A stretch of DNA of 64,000 nt, taken from Bin127 sp965221625. GTDB taxonomy: Bacteria; Chloroflexota; Dehalococcoidia; Lucifugimonadales; Lucifugimonadaceae. Positions 7,974 to 16,600 of the stretch are shown piece after piece; within the stretch, counting starts at the first letter, position 1, and the number at the start of each line of letters is the position of its first letter. A model generated the notes under the pieces. That model was not told the origin of the DNA. It was given only the letters and a program-made list of their open reading frames with translations, and ran no database searches. The stretch lies in NCBI GenBank assembly GCA_965221625.1, contig OZ244903.1, forward strand, positions 434,001 to 498,000, given 5' to 3'. Made by a program: the position numbers and the translations under genes.

Positions 7974-9314
7974 TTACCGCCACTCGAATTCCCAATCGCC
8001 CACCAAAACGGAATCGCCAATCTGTGCTCCGGCGCGGCGTATGGCGTTGTTGACGTTCATGCGCTCGAGACGCTCGTAAAACTGGACCAGCGCGTCCCAG
8101 TTGTCGAGGTTTGACCCTGTGGCAAGCCGCACTGCGCGTTCGTGCACGATGCGATATGCACCCGAGGTGAGTTTAACGACCATCCTGCCGTTGGAGATTG
8201 ACGGTCTCACAACTGGGATGTCGTCGCGATCTAGCAGTTCGTCTGCCTGCTCGGACGTTAGGGACGGTGGTAGGTGCCCAAGCAAGTTCTCTTCGGCATC
8301 CTCTCGCCGCATCTCGTCAAGTCGGTAGGAAATGGCGGCGACGAGTTCGTCAATGTTTTCCCGTGTAGCAGCTGAGACGAAATAGACAGCGGTGTGGTCA
8401 GGGAGGACGGCGCGGACCTCGGCGGTTATTTCCTCTCGGAGCAGTGCCACTTCATCAAGGTCCAGCTTGTTGATGGCGACAATCTGTGGGGTTTGCGCCA
8501 GCTTTGCGTCGAACGCTTCGAGCTCTTGGTTAATCTTGACGATGCGTTCACCGAGATCCGCCTCGCTGCCGTCGACTACGTGAACCAATGTCCGAGTTCT
8601 TTGCACGTGTTTCAGGAACTCATGGCCGAGCCCGAGATTCTGTGATGCGCCTTCGATCAAACCGGGAATATCGACTGCTGCGAAGGCGTCAATGCCGTGC
8701 TCAACCATACCGATGACCGGTTCCAGCGTGGTGAACGGGTAGTCTGCCACCTTCGGGGTTGCCGCGCTAATCGCGGTGAGCAAGCTTGACTTGCCGGCGT
8801 TGGGCATGCCGACGAGTCCGACGTCTGCGAGAACCTTGAGATTCAACCTGAGTTGACTTGTTTCGCCAACCTCTCCGGCTTCCGCGAGGAGCGGCTCACG
8901 ATTGACCGCAGTGACGAAAGCGGCATTACCTAAACCTCCCCGCCCCCCTCTGGCCACCTCAAGCCGTTGTCCGGGTTGGACGAGATCGCCGAGGAAAACC
9001 TCCCGCTCTCCGTCGTCATCGGTTTGCTGCCAAACCTCCGTCCCTATCGGTACCGTAACTTCAACGCCTTCGCCGCTCGCGCCATGCCGTTTGTTGCGAC
9101 CACCAGGGCGACCGTTGTTGGCGATGAAGTGTCTGCGCCATCGAAACTTTAGCAGCGTATTCAATGATGGATCCGCGACAAGTGCAACCGATCCGCCGTT
9201 TCCGCCATTGCCGCCGGCCGGGCCGCCAAGCGGTCGCATCGCCTCGCGCAGGAAGGTGACCATCCCGTTGCCGCCTTTGCCTGCCCTAACCTCAATCACG
9301 GCTTCGTCAATCAT
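7974..9314 (-). CDS. obg: Obg/CgtA GTPase
   Basis: 446 residues in the three-domain Obg plan. The Gly-rich Obg fold covers about 1-160 (VRAGKGGNGMVTFLRE, GGPAGGNGGNGGSV). The G domain has GMPNAGKSSLL (G1), DIPGLIEGA (G3) and NKLDL (G4). A C-terminal OCT-type domain has YRIVHERAVRLA and ends in VGDWEFEWR. Obg acts in large ribosomal subunit maturation and stress control. It is the first gene of the minus-strand operon and is divergent from the dehydrogenase genes. Confidence 0.95.
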   Translation of the reverse strand: MIDEAVIEVRAGKGGNGMVTFLREAMRPLGGPAGGNGGNGGSVALVADPSLNTLLKFRWRRHFIANNGRPGGRNKRHGASGEGVEVTVPIGTEVWQQTDDDGEREVFLGDLVQPGQRLEVARGGRGGLGNAAFVTAVNREPLLAEAGEVGETSQLRLNLKVLADVGLVGMPNAGKSSLLTAISAATPKVADYPFTTLEPVIGMVEHGIDAFAAVDIPGLIEGASQNLGLGHEFLKHVQRTRTLVHVVDGSEADLGERIVKINQELEAFDAKLAQTPQIVAINKLDLDEVALLREEITAEVRAVLPDHTAVYFVSAATRENIDELVAAISYRLDEMRREDAEENLLGHLPPSLTSEQADELLDRDDIPVVRPSISNGRMVVKLTSGAYRIVHERAVRLATGSNLDNWDALVQFYERLERMNVNNAIRRAGAQIGDSVLVGDWEFEWR

Positions 9315-9382
9315 GATGCCCAGATTCTAAACCGACGCGATCGGCAGCTTTCGCTTGTCCGGATCGGGCGTTGGGGATGCTC

Positions 9383-9428
9383 TCGATTGCGAGAATCGAT
9401 TACAACCAAGCGCAACTACGGTTAAGAT
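9383..9428 (+). promoter_or_regulatory. Possible promoter/operator before the E1 alpha gene
   Basis: The obg/E1-alpha divergent gap holds an inverted repeat TCGATT/AATCGA (9383-9388 with 9394-9399). A weak -35/-10 pair TTACAA (9400-9405) and TAAGAT (9423-9428) follows at a 17-bp spacing. Match quality is modest, and this is offered only as a candidate. Confidence 0.25.
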
Positions 9429-9490
9429 AATCGCAGGGCGACGGTAGGGAAGTTCGCCCCGATGAACTGGATGACACGAGGGTTTCTGAG

Positions 9491-10483
9491 TTGGAGAATA
9501 TAAGCAAAGAGAAGCTGGTTCAGATGCTGGAGCGGATGTGGTTGATCCGACACTTCGAGGTGCGAGTGATGGAAGTCCATGCTGCAGGCGAGTTCACTGG
9601 CGCAGCGCATCCGTACATCGGCGAGGAAGCCGTGGCCGTGGGTGCCTGTGCTGCACTCGAAGATACCGACTACATCGCCGGCAACCACCGATCGCACGGA
9701 CACCCGTTGGCTAAAGGCGGAAGCGTTAAGAGTGCGATGGCGGAGCTGTACGGGCGAGTCGATGGCTATTGCAAGGGCAAGGGCGGCTCCATGCACCTTG
9801 CTGACTTCTCGATTGGGATTTTGGGCGAATCGGGTATCGTTGCCTCGTCAGTTCCAGTCGCTACCGGCGCAGCGTTGGCGGCCAAGATTAGGGGCGAGGA
9901 TTTCGTCTCAATGGTCTTTTTCGGCGATGGCGCATCGAACCAAGGAGCGTGCCACGAATCGATGAACCTCGCTGCCCTGTGGAACCTTCCCGTAATTTTC
10001 CTCTGCGAGAATAACCAATTTGCCGTCACCACGTCGTATCACGACTCGGTATCAGTCGAGCACATCTCCGATCGCGCAGCCGCATATGGTATGCCCGGTG
10101 TGTTGGTCGACGGGCAGGACGCCGTCGCCATGTACGAAGCAACGCGCGAAGCCGTGGCGCGGGGCCGCGCGGGCGAAGGTCCGACGTTAATCGAGGCTCT
10201 CACTTACCGCTACGAAGAGCACTCATTGGGCCTCGGACGCGTCCGTCGGGGCGAGTACCGCACCCAAGATCAGATTGACGAGTGGCGTGAGCGGGATCCT
10301 ATCGACGTCTTGGAGAAAACACTCGTCTCGCAAGGCATCCTCACTCAAGACGAGTGCAACGACATCTCCAAAGCCAAGGAGGCTGAAGTCGAAGACGCGG
10401 TCGAGTTCGCACGCAACAGCCCGTATCCGGAACCGGAGGAGCTGTTCGAAGACATGTGGGCTGATCCTATACCGGCACCTTAA
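9491..10483 (+). CDS. Thiamine-diphosphate dehydrogenase E1 component, alpha subunit (pyruvate/acetoin type)
   Basis: 330 residues. It uses a TTG start at 9491, with GAGGG at 9478-9482 eight bases before it; the only nearby in-frame Met codons would cut into conserved sequence. The TPP-binding motif runs from GDGASNQGACHESMNLA to CENNQFAVTT. RSHGHPLAKG and KGGSMHLADF are E1-alpha landmarks. With the beta subunit it should decarboxylate a 2-oxo acid or act on acetoin. No E2 or E3 gene is nearby, so the substrate and even use of a lipoyl acceptor are open. Confidence 0.88.
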   Translation: MENISKEKLVQMLERMWLIRHFEVRVMEVHAAGEFTGAAHPYIGEEAVAVGACAALEDTDYIAGNHRSHGHPLAKGGSVKSAMAELYGRVDGYCKGKGGSMHLADFSIGILGESGIVASSVPVATGAALAAKIRGEDFVSMVFFGDGASNQGACHESMNLAALWNLPVIFLCENNQFAVTTSYHDSVSVEHISDRAAAYGMPGVLVDGQDAVAMYEATREAVARGRAGEGPTLIEALTYRYEEHSLGLGRVRRGEYRTQDQIDEWRERDPIDVLEKTLVSQGILTQDECNDISKAKEAEVEDAVEFARNSPYPEPEELFEDMWADPIPAP

Positions 10484-10538
10484 CCTTAACGAACGAGTCA
10501 TCCCCAACCTCGGAACTCGAGAGGAAACTAAGGCAGCA

Positions 10539-11516
10539 ATGGCATCGAACACGATATACGTCGAGGCGATTAACCAAGCGATCATCGAAGAGATGGAGCG
10601 CGATGAAAGCGTGTTCATCATGGGCGAGGACATCCGACGCTCCGTCTACGGCGCGACCGCCGGCTTGCTCGACCGTTTCGGCGAGAAGCGCGTGCTCGAT
10701 ACGCCGCTATCTGAGAACGGTTTCTTCGGTGCTGCAATTGGTGCTTCACTCGTCGGAATGCGACCGATCGTCGAGACGCTGACGAGTTTCATGTGGGTGG
10801 CGATGGATCAGCTGGTTAGCCAAGCCGCGAAGATGCGTTATATGTTCGGCGGACAGGCGACTCTGCCAGTGGTTTACCGGGCGACGATGTTCTACGGTGG
10901 CGGCTCAGCAGCACACCACTCGGATCGTTCATATCCGATGTTCATGAACATGCCCGGCATCAAGATTCTCGTGCCGGCCACTCCGCGTGACGCCAAAGGA
11001 CTCCTGAAATCGGCGATCAGGGATGACGACCCATGTATCGTCTTTGAAGACGGCACTTTGGGTGGCGCAACGGGTGACGTGGAAGCGGACGAATCCGCTC
11101 TAATTCCATTCGGTGTTGCCGACGTGGCGCGCGGCGGTTCAGACGTCACTCTCGTGGCGATTGCCGGTGCCGTTCCGATGGCACTCCGGGCCGCTGCAGA
11201 GCTTGAAGAAAACGAAGGCGTGTCCGTGGAGGTCATCGACCCTAGAACATTGGTGCCGTTAGACAAGGAGACCATCCTGCAGTCGGTAGCAAAGACTGGA
11301 CGACTGGTGGTAGCGGACCCAGCGCATAAGGTTTGCAGCGCGGCATCGGAGATCGCATCAATCGTGTCGCAAGAAGGTTTCTGGGATCTGCAGGCCCCAA
11401 TCATGAAGGTTGCCGCTGAGCAGGTGCACATCCCGTATACACCCGTGCTCGAGCGGTTGGTCTATCCGAGTTCCGAGAAGATCTCTGACGCTGTCCGCGC
11501 AACACTTGAGGACTAG
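10539..11516 (+). CDS. Thiamine-diphosphate dehydrogenase E1 component, beta subunit (pyruvate/acetoin type)
   Basis: 325 residues from ATG 10539, 55 bp after the alpha subunit. GEDIRRSVYGATAGL, DTPLSENGFFGAAIGASL and QAAKMRYMFGGQ are conserved E1-beta blocks. The active-site His region reads GGGSAAHHSDRSYPMF, and the second half (transketolase C-like) has VIDPRTLVPLD. The frame is open upstream of the start but that sequence overlaps the alpha gene and is not family sequence. The stop TAG is directly followed by the ATG of the Fur-family gene, so the three genes are likely one transcript. Confidence 0.9.
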   Translation: MASNTIYVEAINQAIIEEMERDESVFIMGEDIRRSVYGATAGLLDRFGEKRVLDTPLSENGFFGAAIGASLVGMRPIVETLTSFMWVAMDQLVSQAAKMRYMFGGQATLPVVYRATMFYGGGSAAHHSDRSYPMFMNMPGIKILVPATPRDAKGLLKSAIRDDDPCIVFEDGTLGGATGDVEADESALIPFGVADVARGGSDVTLVAIAGAVPMALRAAAELEENEGVSVEVIDPRTLVPLDKETILQSVAKTGRLVVADPAHKVCSAASEIASIVSQEGFWDLQAPIMKVAAEQVHIPYTPVLERLVYPSSEKISDAVRATLED

Positions 11517-11993
11517 ATGTTGGCCCTCCGTAGCGAGCAAGTTGAGAGTGTTCTCGGAAGCAAAGGTTTGCGCGCGACCAGCCCTCGCCGTGAGATCATC
11601 CACCTAGTCGCGTCGCAACGCCGAACGTTCACCGCGGAGGATCTTTGCGCTGAGATGCCCCATATCGGACGCGCGACCGTCTATCGCACGTTGCGGATGT
11701 TGCAAGAAACCAACATCATCTGCAAGGTCGTCATGCCCGGTAACGACATGGCCTACAGCGCAGCCGAGGGTTTCGGCGGTTTGGGCAGCGATGACGATGA
11801 GCATCACCATCACGTGATCTGCGAAGAGTGTGGGGACGTGCGCCCGTTCGCCACGCAGGCGGTCGAAGACGTCATCAATATGCTCAGTAACGCGCCGCAG
11901 ATTGCCATCGGCGAGGTTCAGGACCACCGAATGGAGATATACGACATCTGTCCGCGGTGTCTCGGGAGTCCCGCTGCGGAGGCGAATCAGTAA
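11517..11993 (+). CDS. zur: Fur-family metalloregulator, probable zinc uptake regulator (Zur)
   Basis: 158 residues. The N-terminal winged helix has LRATSPRREIIHLV and the recognition-helix region GRATVYRTLRML. The C-terminal dimer/metal domain has DDDEHHHHVICEECGDV, with CEEC (residues about 105-108) and a second pair CPRC near the end, as for the structural zinc site of Fur proteins. The adjacent convergent operon encodes a zinc importer with a chaperone, so Zur is more likely than Fur or PerR; this is inference from context. It is translationally abutted to the E1 beta gene (TAG then ATG, no gap), an unusual partner. Confidence 0.85.
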   Translation: MLALRSEQVESVLGSKGLRATSPRREIIHLVASQRRTFTAEDLCAEMPHIGRATVYRTLRMLQETNIICKVVMPGNDMAYSAAEGFGGLGSDDDEHHHHVICEECGDVRPFATQAVEDVINMLSNAPQIAIGEVQDHRMEIYDICPRCLGSPAAEANQ

Positions 11994-12043
11994 CTGAAGT
12001 TGCGCCGCGCGTTGACCAATCTGCGCCCGTAGGTCGGAGTTCG

Positions 12044-12886
12044 TTAGGTACGACGCATCAAAGCTACGCGATTTCGCAGGAGCGCGACTGCTCCGAAGAT
12101 GACGCCTGAAGTGAACGCTATCGAGGCCCCCGATGGCAGATTCGCGTAGTAGGAGAAGTAAAGCCCAATTATGGAACTGGCGAGCGCGAACCCAATCCCG
12201 AGCAGGATGACGTGATGGATCTTGCGGGTTGCCAACGTTGCTGCTGCGGAAGGTGCGACCAGCATTGCAAGTACTAGGATGACACCGACCGCTTGGATGG
12301 TGACGACGACGACTAGGGAGATAAGGCCGATGAGCAGGTAGTCCAGGAGAACAACGCGCATCCCCGCGATCTCGGCACCCAACGCGTCGAATGATACGAA
12401 CATCAGGTCCTTGTAGAAACCCGCAAAGACGAAGAGTGTAAGTGCCGTGGCTCCCATCGTCACCCAGATGTCTTGCTCAGAGACAGCCAGAATCTGACCT
12501 AACAGGATGTCTTCCAAATTGACAGACACTCGAGAAGCGAATAGTGAAATCATGATTATTCCGAGCGCAAACATGGTCGCGAACATGATGCCGATCGCAG
12601 CGTCGGCCTGCAAACCCGTTTTGCGAACGAGAATGCCGATGAAGAAGGAAAAGACCAGCGCGGCCGGAATCATGCCCAACCATGGGCTGAGTCCTAACAC
12701 CAAAGCAGCAACCATTCCCGGAAATATCGAGTGGGCCATCGCATCGCCCATGAAACCAAAACCGCGAGTTACGACAAAAACTCCGACTAACGGGCATGTG
12801 AGGCTGATGATTAACGCGACGATGAAGGCGCGTTGCATGAATCCGTATTGAAACGGATCGACTACGTACGCGTAAAGATCCGTCAC
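12044..12886 (-). CDS. znuB: Zinc/manganese ABC transporter permease (ZnuB/AztB type)
   Basis: About 280 residues from a GTG at 12886, six bases beyond the ATPase stop; the frame is open further upstream, but that part overlaps the ATPase gene. The start VTDLYAYVVDPFQYGFMQRA fits the usual N-terminus of this family (EPFQYxFMQRAL). There are about eight to nine membrane segments, with GDAMAHSIFPGMV after the second. It should form the membrane channel with the ATPase next to it. It is the last gene of the znuA-znuC-znuB unit and convergent with zur. Confidence 0.9.
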   Translation of the reverse strand: MTDLYAYVVDPFQYGFMQRAFIVALIISLTCPLVGVFVVTRGFGFMGDAMAHSIFPGMVAALVLGLSPWLGMIPAALVFSFFIGILVRKTGLQADAAIGIMFATMFALGIIMISLFASRVSVNLEDILLGQILAVSEQDIWVTMGATALTLFVFAGFYKDLMFVSFDALGAEIAGMRVVLLDYLLIGLISLVVVVTIQAVGVILVLAMLVAPSAAATLATRKIHHVILLGIGFALASSIIGLYFSYYANLPSGASIAFTSGVIFGAVALLRNRVALMRRT

Positions 12887-12891
12887 GGCGT

Positions 12892-13656
12892 CTACAGGAT
12901 ATTTTGGAAAGTGGCTACGTGCGGGCCGTAGAGCTCGGACAGGACTTCTTGAGTAAACACTTCTTTCGGCGGACCACAAGCACAGACGTGAGTGTTGAGG
13001 CAAAGCACTAAGTCCATGTTCAGTGCCATATTGTTGAGGTCATGCGTTGAGAGGAGTATCGTGATGCCTTCATGCGTCAATTGACGCAACACATCAACCA
13101 GTTCGTACTGCGAACCAACGTCAACGCCGCTGAAAGCTTCGTCAAGCAGCATCACATCGGTTTCTTGCGCCAACGCCCGGGCGACGAATACGCGCGCTCG
13201 TTGACCGCCCGAAAGGTCGTGGATCATCGCGCTTCGTCGGTGGAGCAGTCCGACGCGTTCCAGCGCACCGGAGACGATCCGGCGATCTTTCTTGGTCGCG
13301 ATGCGGAATGCTCCGATCCGCGGCGTACGACCCATCATCACGACATCCCACACCGAGACGGGAAAGCTCCAGTTCACAGTCTCGGACTGCGGGACGTACG
13401 CCACGATTCCCCGGGCGTCCAAAGGGTTGACACCGTGCACGTGGACTTGACCTTCAGACGGACTGACGACACCGACCAGCGTTTTGAACAGCGTCGACTT
13501 GCCAGCACCGTTGGGGCCAACGACACCGACGAGAGACCCGCTTGGCACCTCGAAAGTAACGTCGTTCAGGACGACATTACTGCCGTAGGCAACACAACAG
13601 TTTCTCGAGTCTATCGCCGGTATCGTTTCATCATGCTGCAACGTAGTCATCGACAC
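12892..13656 (-). CDS. znuC: Zinc/manganese ABC transporter ATP-binding protein (ZnuC/AztA type)
   Basis: 254 residues. Walker A is GPNGAGKST (about 48-56), the Q-loop region VPQSETVNW, the ABC signature LSGGQ, Walker B VMLLDEAFSGVD and the switch His STHDLNNM. It energises import of the metal delivered by the upstream binding protein. The VPQ...VNWSFPVSVWDVVMMGR stretch is typical of the metal-cation (MntB/ZnuC) branch. It starts 22 bp after the binding-protein gene stop. Confidence 0.93.
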   Translation of the reverse strand: MSMTTLQHDETIPAIDSRNCCVAYGSNVVLNDVTFEVPSGSLVGVVGPNGAGKSTLFKTLVGVVSPSEGQVHVHGVNPLDARGIVAYVPQSETVNWSFPVSVWDVVMMGRTPRIGAFRIATKKDRRIVSGALERVGLLHRRSAMIHDLSGGQRARVFVARALAQETDVMLLDEAFSGVDVGSQYELVDVLRQLTHEGITILLSTHDLNNMALNMDLVLCLNTHVCACGPPKEVFTQEVLSELYGPHVATFQNIL

Positions 13657-13678
13657 GATGAAGTTTACCTTGTGGTCG

Positions 13679-16600
13679 CTACCTGCTTAGCGCGTCCACG
13701 ATGATGTTCACGTTGTTGCGGACCATCGAATCGTAAGTTGCCGTCGGACTTCCCTCGGCACCGAGCGATCCAGTGCTCAGACCCTTGACGAACTTAACGT
13801 CGGTCTCCCTCGCAACCGCCAAGGCGAGTCGGTCACTGTTTTCGACCTCCGCGAAGACCGCGCGCGCGCCTTGGTGCTCGATCGTTTCGACCAGTGCCGC
13901 AAGTTCGCGCGCCGTAGGTTCGACTTCGGTGCCGCCTCCTGGGAGGATTACGCCGGCGACCTCAAAGCTGTAGCGGTTGGCCAGATAACCGAAGGCGTCG
14001 TGGGTTGTCACTAGGATACGGTCATCTTCGGGGATTTCAGAGACACGTTCGACGATCCAACCATCGAGTTCGTCCAACTCTGCCTTATACGCCGTGGCAT
14101 TTGCTACGAATCTGTCGGCTGAGTCGGGATCCAGAGTGCTCAGTGCCGAAACGATCTCGTCAATGGCAACCTTTGCGCGTTGTGGATCGAACCAGAAGTG
14201 CGGGTCGTGGGTTCCGTGGTCGTGATCATGGTGAGCGAGAGCGTTCTCATCCTCGTGCATGTGCTCATCCTCGTCGGTATGGTCTTCATGACCGATTTCC
14301 AGATGGTCTTCTTCGGTTACCAGGCCGAGATATGCGAGGCGAGTTGGCGTTGCGTCGAGTGCCCACTGTTCTTCGACTTCCATGTGGTCGAGGTCGAACA
14401 TTACGATCTTCTGGCCGACGCGGTCGGAGAGGAAAAGGGTATCTTCGACGATGATGAAGGTCGGAGTTTCGCCCGGGGTTATCGGGTCGGTGAGTTTAGC
14501 TTCACCGACAACGTCCCCGTCGTGAGCGTCAATGGCGTTGATCATTCCGTCGTAGGTGAGTACGTAAAGAGTTGATCCGTCGCTGCTGAAGCTCGAGGTG
14601 ACGCTGTTCTTCGTTTCGGAAGGTGCGAGTGCGAGAGAGATCTCTTGACCTTCGGGGTCTATGAGCCATATACCGGCATCAACGCGCCCAGTTTCGGTCG
14701 AAGCGGTGGCTTTGCCGAAGAAGTGTTCTGAATCATCGTGTCCGTAGACGGTTCCGAATCGAGCCGCTTCATCCAAGTCATCAGGGTTTTCGATGAACCA
14801 ATGGTCGAAATGGTCATCGTGATGTTCGATGAACAGTACTCCACCGACACAGCCGTACATCGAACCGGAGTGGTTATGGCTCTCGCCATGCATGCCGGGA
14901 CAGGACTCGGAGCTACCGGAGTATACGATTTCGTCGTCGATATTCCGTATTTCGACGCCGATGGGCAAACTGCTGGGAGTTACGTCCGGGTAGTCAGGGT
15001 TAGCAACGGTAACAGCGAAGAGATCGTTTCCTAGCGGGACTGCAGCACCGTGTTGCAGACCGGTGTTTAGGTATTGGATCTCGTAATCGTTGTAGTCTTC
15101 CTCCATTTCGTGTTCATCGAAGATGGCGACGCGCCCCGTGCCGTCGTTGAAAATGGCGGTCACGCCGTATCCATTGGTGAAGTGGATGGGTCTTTCGTCA
15201 TCGGTGTGTAGATCCATCTTGGTGATGGCGTTCGTGACGAGGTCTTCGTGGTCGCCGTGCGGAACGAGGTATACACCGCCATCGACTACGGTAACGCCGT
15301 CGCCCACGCCTTCTTCGCCGCGGTAGAGGATGTAACCGAAGCGGTGGTTGGGGCTGGCGTAGACAGCCGATGCCGGGCCAGGCACGTCAAAGTCGACAGT
15401 TGAAATCGACTCAGTCGAAAGATCGAGAGCGTGCAAGTCTGAAGAGTCTGCGTCGCCGATCAGCAAACGTCCGATTAACGCACTGGATGGTGCATCCTCG
15501 TCGGTATGGTCTTCATGACCGATTTCCAGATGGTCTTCTTCGGTTACCAGGCCGAGATATGCGAGGCGAGTTGGCGTTGCGTCGAGTGCCCACTGTTCTT
15601 CGACTTCCATGTGGTCGAGGTCGAACATTACGATCTTCTGGCCGACGCGGTCGGAGAGGAAAAGGGTATCTTCGACGATGATGAAGGTAGGAGTTTCGCC
15701 CGGGGTTATCGGGTCGGTGAGTTTAGCTTCACCGACAACGTCCCCGTCGTGAGCGTCAATGGCGTTGATCATTCCGTCGTAGGTGAGTACGTAAAGAGTT
15801 GATCCGTCGCTGCTGAAGCTCGAGGTGACGCTGTTCTTCGTTTCGGAAGGTGCGAGTGCGAGAGAGATCTCTTGACCTTCGGGGTCTATGAGCCATATAC
15901 CGGCATCAACGCGCCCAGTTTCGGTCGAAGCGGTGGCTTTGCCGAAGAAGTGTTCTGAATCATCGTGTCCGTAGACGGTTCCGAATCGAGCCGCTTCATC
16001 CAAGTCATCAGGGTTTTCGATGAACCAATGGTCGAAATGGTCATCGTGATGTTCGATGAACAGTACTCCACCGACACAGCCGTACATCGAACCGGAGTGG
16101 TTATGGCTCTCGCCATGCATGCCGGGACAGGCCTCGGAGCTACCGGAGTATACGATTTCGTCGTCGATATTCCGTATTTCGACGCCGATGGGCAAACTGC
16201 TGGGGGTTACGTCCGGGTAGTCAGGGTTAGCAACGGTAACAGCGAAGAGATCGTTTCCTAGCGGGACTGCAGCACCGTGTTGCAGACCGGTGTTTAGGTA
16301 TTGGATCTCGTAATCGTTGTAGTCTTCCTCCATTTCGTGTTCATCGAAGATGGCGACGCGCCCCGTGCCGTCGTTGAAAATGGCGGTCACGCCGTATCCA
16401 TTGGTGAAGTGGATGGGTCTTTCGTCATCGGTGTGTAGATCCATCTTGGTGATGGCGTTCGTGACGAGGTCTTCGTGGTCGCCGTGCGGAACGAGGTATA
16501 CTCCGCCATCGACTACGGTAACGCCGTCGCCCACGCCTTCTTCGCCGCGGTAGAGGATGTAACCGAAGCGGTGGTTGGGGCTGGCGTAGACAGCCGATGC

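Noticed and set aside
13072..13704. Plus-strand 210-codon open frame opposite the zinc ATPase gene
   Set aside because: The ATPase frame has all Walker and signature motifs; the opposite frame has none.
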